Source: Epiperipatus broadwayi (taxonomy: Eukaryota; Onychophora; Udeonychophora; Euonychophora; Peripatidae). From it: DNA of 64,000 nt. The position numbers and the translations under genes were made by a program. Of the stretch, positions 37,731 to 51,500 are shown one piece after another. Below the pieces are notes generated by a model. That model did no database searches. It was not told the origin of the DNA and saw nothing but the letters and a program-made list of their open reading frames with translations. Positions within the stretch are counted from its first letter, which is position 1. Each line of letters opens with the position of its first letter. The stretch is taken from positions 1,304,001 through 1,368,000 of the forward strand of contig JAQFVV010006427.1 in the NCBI GenBank assembly GCA_028023455.1, read 5' to 3'.

Positions 37731-40299
37731 AAAAGAATTTGCTGCTGAACAGTATGATGTAAGCAGGAATCATATGGTGTCTCATTGATTATAATTATTC
37801 ACCTAATTGAAAAACATTGCTATGTATGCATCATTTAAAAAACATTGCTAATTTATTGTTTTAATATGATTAGTTAATAACTGAAGAAACTTATAAAAGC
37901 AGAGAACAATTTAAACTGTAAGTTTATTCTTATTTTTATTTTGAAATTTCAAGCATCATTATCAATTTCCATCATCATAGGCAGAGTAAAAAGAAATGTT
38001 GAGAGATATTTATCTAAGCCTTTAGGTGAAACTGAGCATTTAAAATTGAAATTAATAACTTTTAAAATTGTTGTATTTTTTCTTTTACGTTAAAAAAAGA
38101 TATTTGTTTATAAACTATAAGAAAATATATTTTTTATAATATTTCATTTATGTTTAATTCAAATTGTATTTATATGTTAATATATCATTAGAGATAAATA
38201 TTTGTCTTAATTAAAAGCGAATCAACTGTAAAATTTTATTGATCAAATTATTATCTATCCGTTGAAGAGTCAAATAACAGTAGGATCAGACATGGTACTT
38301 AACAGTATCTAATAATAATCCTAATAAATGTCAGTCAACTTTTAGTTTTTTAAATTTTAAATATGTTGAAAACTTTTAACACGAAATCAATACAGTATAT
38401 TTAATGTACAGTGATACATATATGTTTATTTACTCCTTTATCTATCAAGAATATAAATGGGATTCATGGAATAGATTTTCTAAAATTGCTTTCTCTCTCA
38501 TATGCATAATATTAATTCATAAAATATAATAAAAAAATTACAATTTAAGGATAGGATGTGGGGATAAATAACTTTTTATCATAGCTTTGTAAAAATTGTC
38601 ATATGCATCAAAAAAATAGAGGATAATTTAGATATCATTCTAAATAATAGTTTTTAAATGGATGATTTTTAACATAAACAAATACATTAACATGTATAAG
38701 GTCAAGAAAATATATGCTTTGAATAAAATTTAAAAAATAGAATTACTCGAAAGTATTTTTAAAACAGCCATAAAATATTACTAAATTTATATTAATGAAA
38801 TGTTATGGAAATTTATACTACTGTTACAGTAAAAAAAATCATAGTTACAATTTATATATTTTTCCCTCATTAAATATTAACAGCAAACTCCACTTGAAAA
38901 TACTGCAAATAAACTAGCTCTAGTACAAATAGCTTATTTATTCATAATGTAAACACAACAGTAAACACTAATTTCTTAAACCTTTTTATTAAAAACAAAT
39001 TGTTCAAATAATTTTAATTATGTTAAAATATAGGGAAAACAATTTTCTCATCAAAATATGTATACAACTAAAGGTTTTTTTTTTATTATAAACAAAAAAA
39101 TTGTCATAAAAAAATCACAAAGCGTCAGAGTTAATAATTGATGAAAAACTTTTGTATAATTGAATTATAAAAAACATATTTTTTTATTATTTTAGAATAT
39201 TTATTTTTATTAAAAATATATTAGCAGAATTTCAAATAAAATCTTAGCTTAGTTTGCAAATGTTATTTGACGAAAATCATTTTTATAGAAAACATTATAC
39301 CTCTATTTTTTTATTAAATTGGAAAATACTTTTTATTTTTCATACATTGAAAAAAAATCCATCTATTAATACATTATTAGATATTATAATATATGTGTAA
39401 TTCTTTTAGTCTGATACAAAAATCTATTTATAGTTATTGTGATGTTTTTTATATGTATAGATACTTAACTTCATTTTACTATTTTTTTGATATTTATAAG
39501 TTGTAAATATATTAATCAGAATGATTTAAATGAATATAAATTTACATATATTTCCAGGAAATTATTTTCTTAACTCAAAACATTCATTTATATATTCATT
39601 TATTTATTTTTGCATCAATACCTTATTCAAAATAGTAACTCTAAACAACAATATACAATTGTTTAATGTATGCCATTAAATATTATAGTTATCTTTTCCC
39701 AAATAAAAAAAAAGTCTAATTGGATAATAAATTGGTATTTTTAAATGTTTTAATAAATTGACAAAAATACATTAACATTTATTTTATTTATCCAATTTAT
39801 TTAAAAGTAATTGGATAGATTTTTTTAATTAATCAATTTGCCACTAGAGTCCTTGAAAATCACATGACTGTCCAAACAATTAACAATATGATTATTTATT
39901 TATTTTAACTTTTTTATAAATGTGAGTACAAATATTGCTTTTTTTTTTCTAACTGGTATCACCCATAGTCAGTACTCAATAATATTTTTATATCATTTGT
40001 ATAAAATTTATAGTTATTTTTTGTACTATTTAATAAGTCATAATAAATAGTATTGTACATTCATATAATAAAGTCCAGAGCCCAGGCAAATTACACCAAA
40101 GCTGACCTAGCTGAGGTGTTGAGACATCAGATCAGTGAAACATGAGACTCAAGAAAAAAATTGATCATTAATTACACTTAAATACTAAATAAATTATTCA
40201 ATGCTCCATAACTTAATAAATAATGCATAATATGTATTAATTAATGAAGATTAAGGTGATTTGGAATAAGTTGTAACACATTAAACATTAATAATTTTA
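37731..40299. other. AT-rich spacer
   Basis: No gene or repeat family recognised. Confidence 0.5.
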
Positions 40300-40945
40300 A
40301 TAAACTTAATAAATAAGAATCAGTGGATTAATAAAAATAAAATAGCATAAATATTTGCATTGGTGGTGGGAGTTACATACACAGGTGTGACAATAATAAT
40401 GAGGCAGATAACAGTACAGTGGTCTCATCTTAATAATAATGCAGTTTGTATAATTAATTATCTGTGGTCTATGATTCATGCCTATATGGTGTGCCAAACT
40501 ATTCACAAGGTTTGCTACTGGTAAGTTAAATATTACCAAGATGACACAAATAAAATGTTAATTTATTCATTCCAATATATTATTTATGAGCAATAAATAT
40601 GCTCAAAATACAGATTCCCTTGGTAAACCATATTCATTGATCAGTCTAATGCTGAAGCTTAATAATAGGGTGGAAAAAACTGGTTACCATAGATAGGTGT
40701 CTGAGACTATGGTGCTAAAATATTAAATTAATGACCACAGTGTGAATGTGCAGTTATTCATGGGATTCAGTACTAAATACTCAGTACCCTTGAACTAGAC
40801 AACTTGCTAGTTCAATTAGGAACATTTAGTTCAGTATGGAGAGCAGCTTTGAATATGTTTCTGGATCCTCATGTTCCAGTTCTAGAAATATGGCTGTCCA
40901 AATTAAATAATGGGATGAGCTGTCACCATTAGTCCATTTAAGAAA
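40300..40945. other. Higher-complexity block, unclassified
   Basis: Less AT-rich than its flanks. It includes a 77-codon minus-strand frame (40306-40539) with several Cys/His residues. Their spacing does not match a finger family I know, so I treat the frame as chance or remnant. From 40610 to 40940 the DNA resembles an interspersed repeat (ggatcctcatgttccagttc and others), with no copy elsewhere in the window that I could see. Confidence 0.25.
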
Positions 40946-41750
40946 ACATAGCAAGGTATAAATACATGTTCTGTGCTTAGTAAAGACACATTCACAATAC
41001 TTGAATAATGCTAATATGTATTTAAGATAATTAAGAAAATGTGCATAAATATCTATAGCTTCATTCTACTGAAACTACCTTGACCCAGTTCTCAAAATAG
41101 CATATCATATTGATGCTAAGAAAGGATTAATTAATAGCAATCTAGTTTAGAGATATTGAATCTGTACCTATTTCTGATAAATAAACTAGGGAGGAGAAAG
41201 CATATTTTGGGCATTATAACATTTACAAATATGCCTTTTAAGTATCATCTCTGACCGTTATCTTATTAAGAAATATAATAAATTTGCAAACCTTAATAAA
41301 CAAATTAATACATATTAACTAATTAAATATAGATAACAAGAACTGCATAGAAATCAGTTGTTATCTCTTGGAATAGATTTCAAAGGAAAGATTTATATCT
41401 GCTAAAAAAAGCAATGATAAATTTTACACTGGAGAGCTTCTAATCATCCCTTGGAAAGCTTACTAAGTTAATTATTCTCTACTTTGAATTATGGCATATC
41501 ATAACATATATTTAAGAATAAAATAAAATAATCAAATAGAAAATAGGCATGGCCACAGATTATAAAAAGGTTAAATAATAACTGATTACAGTTATTATAT
41601 TTAAAGGAAAATGGTTTTAAAATTACATTTATATTTATAGACAAGATTATTATAGTTCCATTTAGAGATTTTATTTTACAGAATTTTAAATAATGAGGAT
41701 TAATAATTAATAAGATTTAATGGAGATTTATAAAGCTCTGTGGTGAAGAA
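40946..41750. other. AT-rich spacer
   Basis: No feature recognised. Confidence 0.4.
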
Positions 41751-42165
41751 ATATTACCAATCTTCTTCTATGCTGAGTTGTCTAGCATTTGAAATAGGCA
41801 TTTCTCTGGATGGCTGCTCATCTGCATTGTTCTTCCATGGAAGCAGATGGTAATGGAACTTCTTCATACCTTCAATGATGATTGCTGTGATAGCATGCAG
41901 GATGGGCTGGAGATGGGTCTAGTTTTTTATGGCAACTTGCTTGAATTACATTGTAGAGAGCCTCTTATTTCCAAAATATGGGGTTTATATACTAAAGTTT
42001 TACCCCTCAACTACATTTTTCTACAAGCCAGGTTTGCATCATCAAATCCATTAGCTTGTTTACAACTCTTATTTAAAATTATAAAATTTAGCTCCTTTGT
42101 TGTTAGATTTCTTAATCAAACACTTCATCTTATTAAAGCTAAGGCAATCTCCAATTAAAGAGAAA
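41751..42165 (+). other. GC-elevated block with a 103-codon open frame, unidentified
   Basis: The frame 41847-42158 begins MVMELLHTFNDDCCDSMQDG. It is one of the longest uninterrupted frames here that does not fall in an identified element. It shows no signal peptide, clear membrane segment or motif that I recognise. A TATA-like gggtttatatact lies inside it at about 41979-41991. Composition suggests an inserted element rather than a host gene. I see no splice sites around it that would make it an exon with confidence. Confidence 0.2.
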
Positions 42166-43870
42166 ATAGTGCTGCATGATTGCATTTGCCTTCACTAAAA
42201 TGTTCATAAAATTTGTTATTTTTAAAGTTAACATTTAACCTACATGCAATTTTAAACAGGTGTGTGTGTGGCATGATTTATTTTAATGGGAACTGTTTTA
42301 AATTTTTAAAACTTATAAATCATTGCATAAACATTTTTTATATAGGTATGCTGGTCACCTGTGAAATTGTACATATATATGTGTGATTTTTAAACCAAAT
42401 AATGCATTAAATTGATATACATAAATTTATAGTAAATTAAAGATTTAAAAATATACATATAATGGCACTGTAACGTTACTAAATCTATTACACACTACAG
42501 CTTATATTCGCATATATATATAAGGGTGCTGATACATATATAATGATGTTTACACAGATGTACCTTTAATTAAATGTACAGATATGTAGATACATATATA
42601 CTTGGCAGGTTTTAAAGCTAATATATGTACTACTAGGGAACATAGTAGGTGAGATGGGATATGTGACAAAATAGACTGTTTCAATACATAAATGATTGGT
42701 CATGATTAATATTTAGATTGGAACTGACTTTCTTCAGAAAATATCTACATATATATATGTGTATGTGTGTGTGTTTATATATATATGCATAGGTATATTA
42801 AAAAATAAAAGGATTAATAAATATATATGTTTTTACAAAAGTAGCATGAAATTAAAACAATATATATTCATCACATTAATATTGTTGTCCTTTAATATTA
42901 TTATTGCTATATCTTATATTCAAAACATAATCCCATTATAGTAGATTTCAATAAAATTAACATATTTTTATTTTTTTTAAAAATTATCCAAAATTATGAA
43001 TAATTGTTCATTTAAAAATATAATTTTTATAATAAAATTTTTATGAATCAACATATAATATAATAATTCAGCTGACAATTAACTTGAATAGATAAGATGT
43101 TAATGAAAAATATTCAGTCTCAAATATAATATAACAGAAATGAATTATTAATAAAGTATTTTTAATTTCATTTGTCAAATTCTAACCCTTTATATTCTAG
43201 AATGAATAACTGAAATAAGTTAATTTCTATTATTTAAATGATTTTCATAGCAGCCTAATTACAGCCTGCAGTTGAATATATATATTTTTTCTAATGCATT
43301 CTTTTACTGATGAAAAATTGCTTGCAAGCTTCATAATATGATAATAGCAGTAGCATAATCATAAATTTTATGACTTAAAAATAAGGTAGAATAAAATGTA
43401 ATACTATAACAATTGGTCATTAATTGTGATAGTTTGACTATAAATTATATTCAAATTTCTTTAAACATTTTAAAATGTTAAATTATAATAAATGAACAAT
43501 GAGTAATACCAAAATATCATAAGTCAAAATATTACTAATGACAATCATACATAATGTTGCTATAGACAACCAAGAGTACTTCCTCCTGTAGTTTAGCAAA
43601 GCAAAAATCCTGCTTCTATCAGTCTTTCCTAGATTCTTCATTTTCTTGCTTTCTTCAATTATTTTGATATGAGTCTCTTATGCTATTGGCCATCTTTTCA
43701 TATAACCTATAATAATGGAATTACATATTTATACAAATCAAATGGACAAAAAATGTAAGTTTATTTAAGTCTATTTATGAATCTCCCTAGCTACCATGGA
43801 AATAAAAGGGCTAAAAATTATATTTAAAATTAACTCGCACAATCTGATTTGATTGTTCATACCTGAAAAA
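42166..43870. other. AT-rich spacer
   Basis: No gene recognised. Short AT/GT runs near 42745-42785 account for the 42759-42941 frame, which is a chance frame. Confidence 0.5.
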
Positions 43871-46130
43871 TAACTCATTAAATGATATAAATGTATTTTA
43901 CAATCACAAATTCATCAAAACCAGAACAGACAACAGCATTGGTGGCTAAGGAACTATCGAGTTTTAAGGTCAATGTAGCTGCCCTTAATGAAACTTATCT
44001 TTCTCATGAAGAAAGTTTAATAGAACAGATGGATGTTTGCAAGTTGTTTTTTTTTAAAGGAATATCATACTCAGATAAAGAATAATGCATGATGTAGGGT
44101 TTGCTGTAAAGTCTATTTTGGTATCTTCTATTTTTGGAATTCCTTGCTATATTGATGAAAGGTTAATGATGTTAAAACTTGTCTTGCATATTGGTACCAG
44201 TGTTCATTTTATTAGTGTCTAGGATCCAATATTATTTTTTGCTAAATAGCATTATTACAGTAAAACCATTGAAATATCACTTTTTTGAAAAGTTAATATA
44301 CTTGTTGGTACAAATAGTAGACTTGACCAAAAGTTGTTAGAAATAATGGTATTCATATTACAAATTCAAATGGGCTGTTGTTATAGAATTTTTGTCCAAC
44401 ACTTGGATAGATTATCATAAACAAAAGTCACTAAACAAACATGGATGTATCTACAGTTAATACAATAACAATTAACTGGTTGTATTATAGTTAAAAGTAT
44501 AATACAAGAGAGATTTATATTACATGATCATCTCAAGCACTGACTATTGGACAGATTATAGGTTAATACATTCAAAGTTAAAATGAAAGTTGAATTATAA
44601 AATAGATGTTATTCCAATCATGTTGGTAAAAAAATTAATATTCATTATTTAGAAATATCTGATAATTTTAACAACTGTTAAACACTAAAATTGATAATTT
44701 GGACTTTCAGTATTGCCATGTTACTGAAATGTGGAATTCCCATAAGGAATATGTTATGGATCCAAGTTAATTTATACTTGGGTTCACCAAAAAAAAAATA
44801 TGATTGGATTTTTAACAATCACCCTATTATTGATGGTTTGATTAAAAGAAAATGTGTCATTTTCTGCTTGACACAACTTTAAAGATATAAGTGAACTTAA
44901 AAATAATTGGAAGATTGAAACTACAAAAAAGATACAAACATTTATTAATTGTCACTACTCTAGATATTTTTGATTCATTAAAAACAACTTATGGATCTGA
45001 AAAAGTGTATTACAATCTTATCACATTCATCAATGAATTCTTTTACATGACAATAATAATAATTTGAACAGATAAAAGTGGTATTCTAATCTTTTTGTAA
45101 ATGTTAAATAACATTAACATTTTATATACTCATTTAGATTTAGACCAAGATATACAGATTAGTGAAATCAAAATACATACTTATATTTAAAAAAATGGAA
45201 GTATTTCAGTTTTTAGTAAAATATGTGGAAAAGTTTTAAAATATGGTAATGATATGTTAGTTTTAAAAGTTTATGGATTTTTAAATATATAAAAACTCAC
45301 AAAGTTGTGCTTCCTGATATTGAAGATTCCTCTATTGTTCCAATTTTTAAAAATTAGGGAACAAAATAAGTTTGTAATAATTATCATGTAATATTATTAT
45401 TATTCATTACATAAAAAATACTTTCAAGAATTTTGTTGAATATGTTGCTTACAGTCATAGATGAATCAGAAAATCAATTCAGTTTTGAGAAATTGAAAAG
45501 CGATGTAAACATTTGGATGCAAGACAAATCCAAGAAAAGTACCAGGAACAAAAGAATAAATTTACATCTTGTTTTCATTGATTTGATCAAAACATTTGAG
45601 AAAAGTAAACAAAATGAATATATTATATTGTTTGAAATCATTTAATTTCCCATCAAAGTTTATTCACAAATGTAATGTATACATGATGGCATGAGAGGAA
45701 GTGGTATTACTATAGGCAGAACATCTGCACTTAAAGTGAAAACTGTGGTTAAATAATGTATGTGTATTTATTCCAACATTACTTTCAACCTTTATGACTG
45801 TGATGTTAGGAACTATTTATAAATGTTTTATTCAAAGTAAAATACCGAATTATGAAGGATTAAATTTGAATCAATTAAAAATAATAAGGAACTTTACTTT
45901 CATGGATTCTCAGTGTGCTATGCCTGCTAGTTCACTATAGATGCATGTAATGTTTTGAATTCAAATATAAAGATTTGTTTTTCTTGTTAGTGCTTAAAAA
46001 AATTAAGTTCACTTAAAGTTAATCTTACTCATTGCTAATTAATAGCAATATTGTGTAAGATAAGATTTTGTGATATTTTTGTTTGTTATGTAAAATAAAT
46101 TTATGATAGCTTTGTCCATAGAAAAAGCAT
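43871..46130 (+). mobile_element. LINE-B copy 2
   Basis: Begins close to the N-terminus of the APE endonuclease. The frame 43891-44085 reads SKPEQTTALVAKELSSFKVN then VAALNETYLSHEES, where NE/SETxL is the family's metal-binding Glu region. It continues through a decayed endonuclease, a linker with KRKC near 44845, then a reverse-transcriptase start (LPDIEDSSIVPIFKN-like, 45310-45355; NMLLTVIDESENQF, about 45436-45477). Motif A is FIDLIKTFEK (about 45575-45607), with the first catalytic Asp kept. Motif B is near 45770-45800. Motif C is unreadable (about 45915). The C-terminal part is lost or merges into copy 3. Frames are broken by many stops. The end coordinate is approximate. Confidence 0.75.
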
Positions 46131-46305
46131 AGACTGCCTGCTACCAGAATGGACGGAATATTGCCTTTCTCATACAGATGCGATAGGTTATAGTGGCTAT
46201 CAGATTATTCATTTCTGTGAAAGAAGCAATATTATTAATAGTAATGATAAAATAAGAGACACAGATGGTTCTAAAATAAATATTATATATCTATTTTTTC
46301 TAAAT
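46131..46305. other. Junction between LINE-B copies 2 and 3
   Basis: About 175 bp with no readable LINE protein. It could be 5' untranslated sequence of copy 3 or host DNA between two insertions. A minus-strand 65-codon frame (46209-46406) overlaps it and is incidental. Confidence 0.35.
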
Positions 46306-49010
46306 ATAGGTAGATGGAGTGTGAAAAATGTACTTATGACAACGTCTATAAGATCAGAACAGAGGACTATGCTGATGGTTAAAGAGCTGTCATAATTTAA
46401 GCTCAATATAGCTACTCTTGGTGAAACTAGTCTTCCAGAAAAAAAAGGTTAATAGAATAGATGGATATCTACAAGTTTTTTTGGAAAGTCAGATCAATCA
46501 TTAAGTGAGAAATATTGGATTTGCTGTAAAGTCTAATTTAGTATCATTCAGTGTTGTAATTTTTCATTATATGAAAGATTTATGGTGTTAAACTTACCTT
46601 GCACAATAGTCCTCGTGTTCATTTTATTAGTATCTATCCTCCATTTAGATTTAAAGAATTCAGTGAAAGATAGTTTTTATTTCTTGCTAGATAGAATTAT
46701 TACAGCAATACCACTGAAAGATCAATTTTTTTGTTCTTGGAAATTTTATTAGACAGATTGAAACAATGGACTTTGTCCAAAAGTTGTTAGAAATAAAGGT
46801 GATCTGTTGTTATTAAATTTTTGCACATAATTGACTAGCATGAACATTTTTAGGCAGAAAAACTATTATAATGAACTAGGATGCATCCACACTCAAAGGA
46901 ATAGATCACATTATAGTGAAGTCTTGTATTCTGACTCTTAACTGAGTCAGAATGCAAGAGTTAACACTACTCAAGCACTTACAAGTAAGGGTTATCAGAT
47001 AATCAACTATTAATATATTCCAAAATAAAAATGACACCTTAAAAAGTAGATTTTATTTCAATCATATTTATATAAAAATTGAGCTTCATTACAAATATTA
47101 AATTTCAACAACAATTAAATATCAAAATTGCTACTTTGGACTTTCATGACTTTCATATTATTAAACATGGAATTCTCTTAAAGAGTGTGCTATGGGTAAC
47201 AAGTAAATCTTTTATTGGGTTCAGTAAAAAGAAGAATCATGACAGTTTTTCTGATAATGATCTTATTTTTAGTAATTAGACTAAGAAAATGAAGTAATTT
47301 CCGTTTGACAGAATAATAAATTAAAAGTGGAAATTTATAATGAAGATATCTAAATGAAGTTCAACAATTGACAAGAAGACTTGAAAGTAATTGGTGAATT
47401 AAAACTGTAAAGAAAATATAGACTATGATCATAATCATTCTAGATCTTTTGTAATGCATTGAGAACAACATATCAATCAGAGAAATGTAACAATCCTAAT
47501 AAATCTAGAAATAACAATATCTTACATGATGACATTAATATTTTGATTTGATTAAAAAAGTATTTTGATCAACTTTTGAATAAAGATACAAAAATTGATA
47601 TCTTTAATGATTATCCTTTTTATCTATTTATTTACATTTGGTCAAAGATGTACAGTTAGTAAAGTCAAAATAGCTTTTTGTGATCTTGAAAATGAAAGGC
47701 TTCAAGTCCTAATAAGTTTAAAATTTGGGCAGCCTGATCCTAAGGATGCCTCTATTGTCCTAATTTTTGAAAATAAAGTGAATATACAGTAATTATTATT
47801 GGATATCACCACTAATCAAACAGATTTATAATATAGTTTGAAATTAGTAGGTTGTTCATGAAAATTTATTTGTATTATACAATCTCTATGTAATGGAATG
47901 AGAAAAAATATTATTACAAGTGAAAAATCTGAGATATTTGAAGTAAAAACTGGTGTTAAACAAGGATATTCCAGCACTGTTTTCAGCTTTCATGACAGTT
48001 GTCTTTGGAAATGTATATAAAATACTTAATAATACAGACCAATGTAAGATAGATGTTTTTAAACTGAATTCATTAAAAGCAAAAGAAAAAACTTTATTCT
48101 GGATTTCCTACATGCTGATGATTGTTCATAATTCAAAAGACAATATATAGAATGAACTTAATATTTTGATTAAATCATTTAAAAATTTTGGTTTAATAAT
48201 TAATGTTCAAAAACCCAATTTCTTTATGAGCCTATGGTGAAAGAAAATCCTCAGAAAGTTTTTAGATTGTACAATTATCAACTCAAAAATGTAAAATAAT
48301 TTATATACTTTGTTAGTTTTATAATAGAAAAATAGTCTTTCACAGATTTTATTGTGCTGCTGATTTTAACAAGTTAAAGGATAAGTATTTTATCATACAA
48401 AAATACCTGTTGAATTAGATTAACTGCATAGAAAGTGGTTATTTTACTTAATTTATAGTATAAAAGTGTGACTTGGACAACTTATCAATGTAATATAATA
48501 GCATTTATAAAGTTTTATTTAAGAATGTTCTATAAAATTTTAAAAATACAATAGCCAGGTCATAAAACAAACAATATATTTTTGACATTGCTGGGTGTGA
48601 TAATATGGACTTCATTTTTGTAAAATCTTTAAATTAAGTAATCAATGCCAGACTTTCTAAAAAGATGATTTATGATGAATTTGAGTGCAGTTTTTATGAA
48701 AGAGGTAAAACTTATCAACATTATAAGGATTATCTCAAAAATGTTCTAAAGAGAATTGATTGTTTTTTGAAAGATATAATGGAGAATAGAATACATTGAA
48801 GGATGCATTTAGATATAGTGTTGAAATAAATGATTTCTGATGAAGGAATTAAACAACAACCCAAAATATCATACAAACAGAAAAATTATTAGCATGTTTT
48901 ATATGAGTGTACTTGTAATATTCATATCAGTTACATAGTTATTGTAAATCTCACTTTAGAATAAGTTTTTTTCTTTCTTTCCTTGAAGTTGGAATTGCCT
49001 TACCCATTTA
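46306..49010 (+). mobile_element. LINE-B copy 3, most complete copy
   Basis: Starts at the very beginning of the endonuclease (GRWSVKNVLM, then SEQRTMLMVKELS and LNIATLGETSLPE, 46310-46440). It then shows FAVKSNLVSS-like (about 46520-46545), AIPLKDQFF and the GNFI/GDFN site (about 46710-46755), a linker, and reverse-transcriptase start motifs (47715-47780). Motif A is missing: about 100 residues are deleted between roughly 47790 and 47880. Motif B is KTGVKQGYS (about 47945-47970). Motif C is HADDCS (about 48112-48128), the only LINE-B copy to keep the ADD triplet. A C-terminal tail ends with a decayed Cys-rich segment near 48900. It is not functional because of stops and the deletion. It lies head to tail with copy 2. 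Confidence 0.8.
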
Positions 49011-49690
49011 TGAGTGGTTGTTATATGTATGTATTAGTAGCTTGTTTAGAAACTCACTGAGACATCTATTAGTGGATTACCATCTTACAAATAATATAAA
49101 TTAATGACTTGAAATAAAATTGGTGAATCAAAAATTTACCTGTAAGTGTATACACAAATCATGGAAAATTGCTCAATTCATAATAAATATTAAAATTTTA
49201 TTGGACATTTATAGTGAATTTAAATTTTAACTGCAAAATGCAACTAAAATGACAAAAATGTCATAAGCTAGCTATATTTATTTATAAAATATATTGCATC
49301 TTTATGGCTAATTTCAGATTTTTATTTTTAAAACTTGTCTATTTAAATATCTATGTATCTGTATAGGCTAATTTTAATTTTTTTTATCTCAGTTATATTC
49401 TAATTCTATATCTTAAAATTTTTATTCTAATTTTGAATATTTTAATCAATTTTATATGGATATACTACATATTTCTTTAGTATATATAATTATATGCTAG
49501 TTATTTATGATAAAATGAAAATTTTATGGACAACAGATGTAAAAGTAATACTATTCAGATTCATTTATGTGACATTAACATTACTATTGTACCAACATTC
49601 AACTGAATCAACACACTATTGTCTAGGTGAAGATGGTGATAGATATGATATAGACAAAACTGTTTCTAATACACTGATGAATTGCAATAT
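49011..49690. other. AT-rich spacer
   Basis: No gene recognised. A 69-codon frame at 49494-49703 includes TESTHYCLGEDGDRYDIDKT, which is less AT-biased than its surroundings, but I recognise no family and see no supporting splice sites. Confidence 0.4.
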
Positions 49691-51500
49691 ATATATATTA
49701 TAACAATTTAAAATTATTATATTAATATAAAAATCATTATTTTAAAAATTTATAAAATACTATAAAAAATAATTATTTTAAAAACATAATATAATTATAT
49801 CCTTATATGTTAAATATATAAAATAACACTATAAATAAAATATATAACAATCCAATTTAATTTTTAAATAATAAATTAAATAAATCTATATTTAAATTAT
49901 ATTTATACAAAATTAATAATATATTTTAAAATAAACTTTAAGAAATTATATTTTCTACAATTTTAAATTATTTTCAAAATTTAAAAATATACATTTTAAT
50001 ACATAAATAAAAATCATCTGATAATTAAAATATTATATTATAACCTCACACACACTTTTAAATATAATAATAAATTAATTATAATAAATTAATTCTCTAT
50101 CGTTGAAATAATGTTGAAATATTAAATAGTTATTTTAAATTTTAAATGATGTAATATTTAAGTAGTGTTTAAAATTAATACAGTTAATAAAAAAAAATTA
50201 AATATTTTATTTAAATAAAAACAAGATAAATTAAATATTAATATTAAAATAATATTAAATTTATTTTAATAATTGTTTTAAATTTAAATAATTTTGATAA
50301 AACTATAATTGAGTTTAAAAATACTATTCTAATAATATTTTAAACATATCATAAATTCTTTATTTTAAGAGGTTTAATCTATTATAAAATAAAATTAAAT
50401 TGTTCATGCTAAAACATAACCAATCAAAGGTAATTTACAGATAAAATAGAATTAAAAAATAATGTGTAAGTGAAGGAGGGAACACAATTTTAGCTGAATA
50501 AACCTACTAGAAAATGATATAATTTTAAAATTTTATTTATTTTAAATTTTTTTAACATAAATATTTTACTCCTTTACATGGATAATTTTTAAAATTTTTA
50601 CCAATGATTTTATTCAAGTTTCAAACCTTACATAAAATAAATACTACAAAAACAGTTATAGAATAGAAATAAAAATATTTGTAATCCTTGATACACTTTA
50701 TTTATGTCAACCAAAATTTATTGTAACTCAGAAATAAATTACAACAAACTTAAAAAATTATTTCCAGAAAAATTACACAAATTTATAAGACTCTGATTTT
50801 TTATTCTTCTCTATAAAAATTAAGAATATCATAAAAAATTATAAAAAGTATAAAGAAAAAATTTTCTTTAAAAAAAATACAAATATATACCAGAACTTTA
50901 AAGAAAGAAAAATTACCGAATAATGATATAAAAATTATTTTTTTATAAAAAAGAACAAAAATTTCTCTAGAGAATTAAAATATTATAAATGTCATTGAGA
51001 ATCTTGATTAGGAAAATGAAATTTAAATTACTTAATAAATGGATCCATGGAGATAGAAAAATTTACTGAATATTTAAATAAAATACATAGAAGACACATA
51101 AACGAAAATATTACAGAAAAATATTAGAGAAATATATTTTCTTTATAATAATTCATAATTAAAATTTATAAATATTATAAAAACCAAGATATCATTCATA
51201 ATTTTATACAATAATATTTTTTCCAAAATTTAACAAGCAGGAAAAAATTAAGGTCTGAAGAAGAAATAATAAAATTTTTTTACTTTAATATATTTTCAAA
51301 AATTTGAAAAAACATAAATATAGTTTAAATATTTTTTACTAATTTATTTAAATAAAAGTTATGTGAGATTAGGGAAAACATAAAACATAAATTTAGTAAT
51401 ATTAAAATTTAAATATAATAGCTTGATAAAATTAAAAAATATTGTTTAAAAATAAAGAATGAATCTTATCTACAAAAAAATGAAGACGACGAGAATAAAC
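49691..51500. other. Extremely AT-rich block
   Basis: About 1.8 kb made almost wholly of A and T, with only isolated G and C over long stretches (for example most of 49700-50400). No frames of note, no tandem period that I can see. It may be a matrix-attachment-like or slippage-grown region; this is speculation from composition. Confidence 0.7.

Noticed and set aside
40306-40539. Cys/His-rich 77-codon frame as a zinc-finger protein
   Set aside because: Spacing of Cys and His matches no finger pattern known to me, and no flanking exons are evident.
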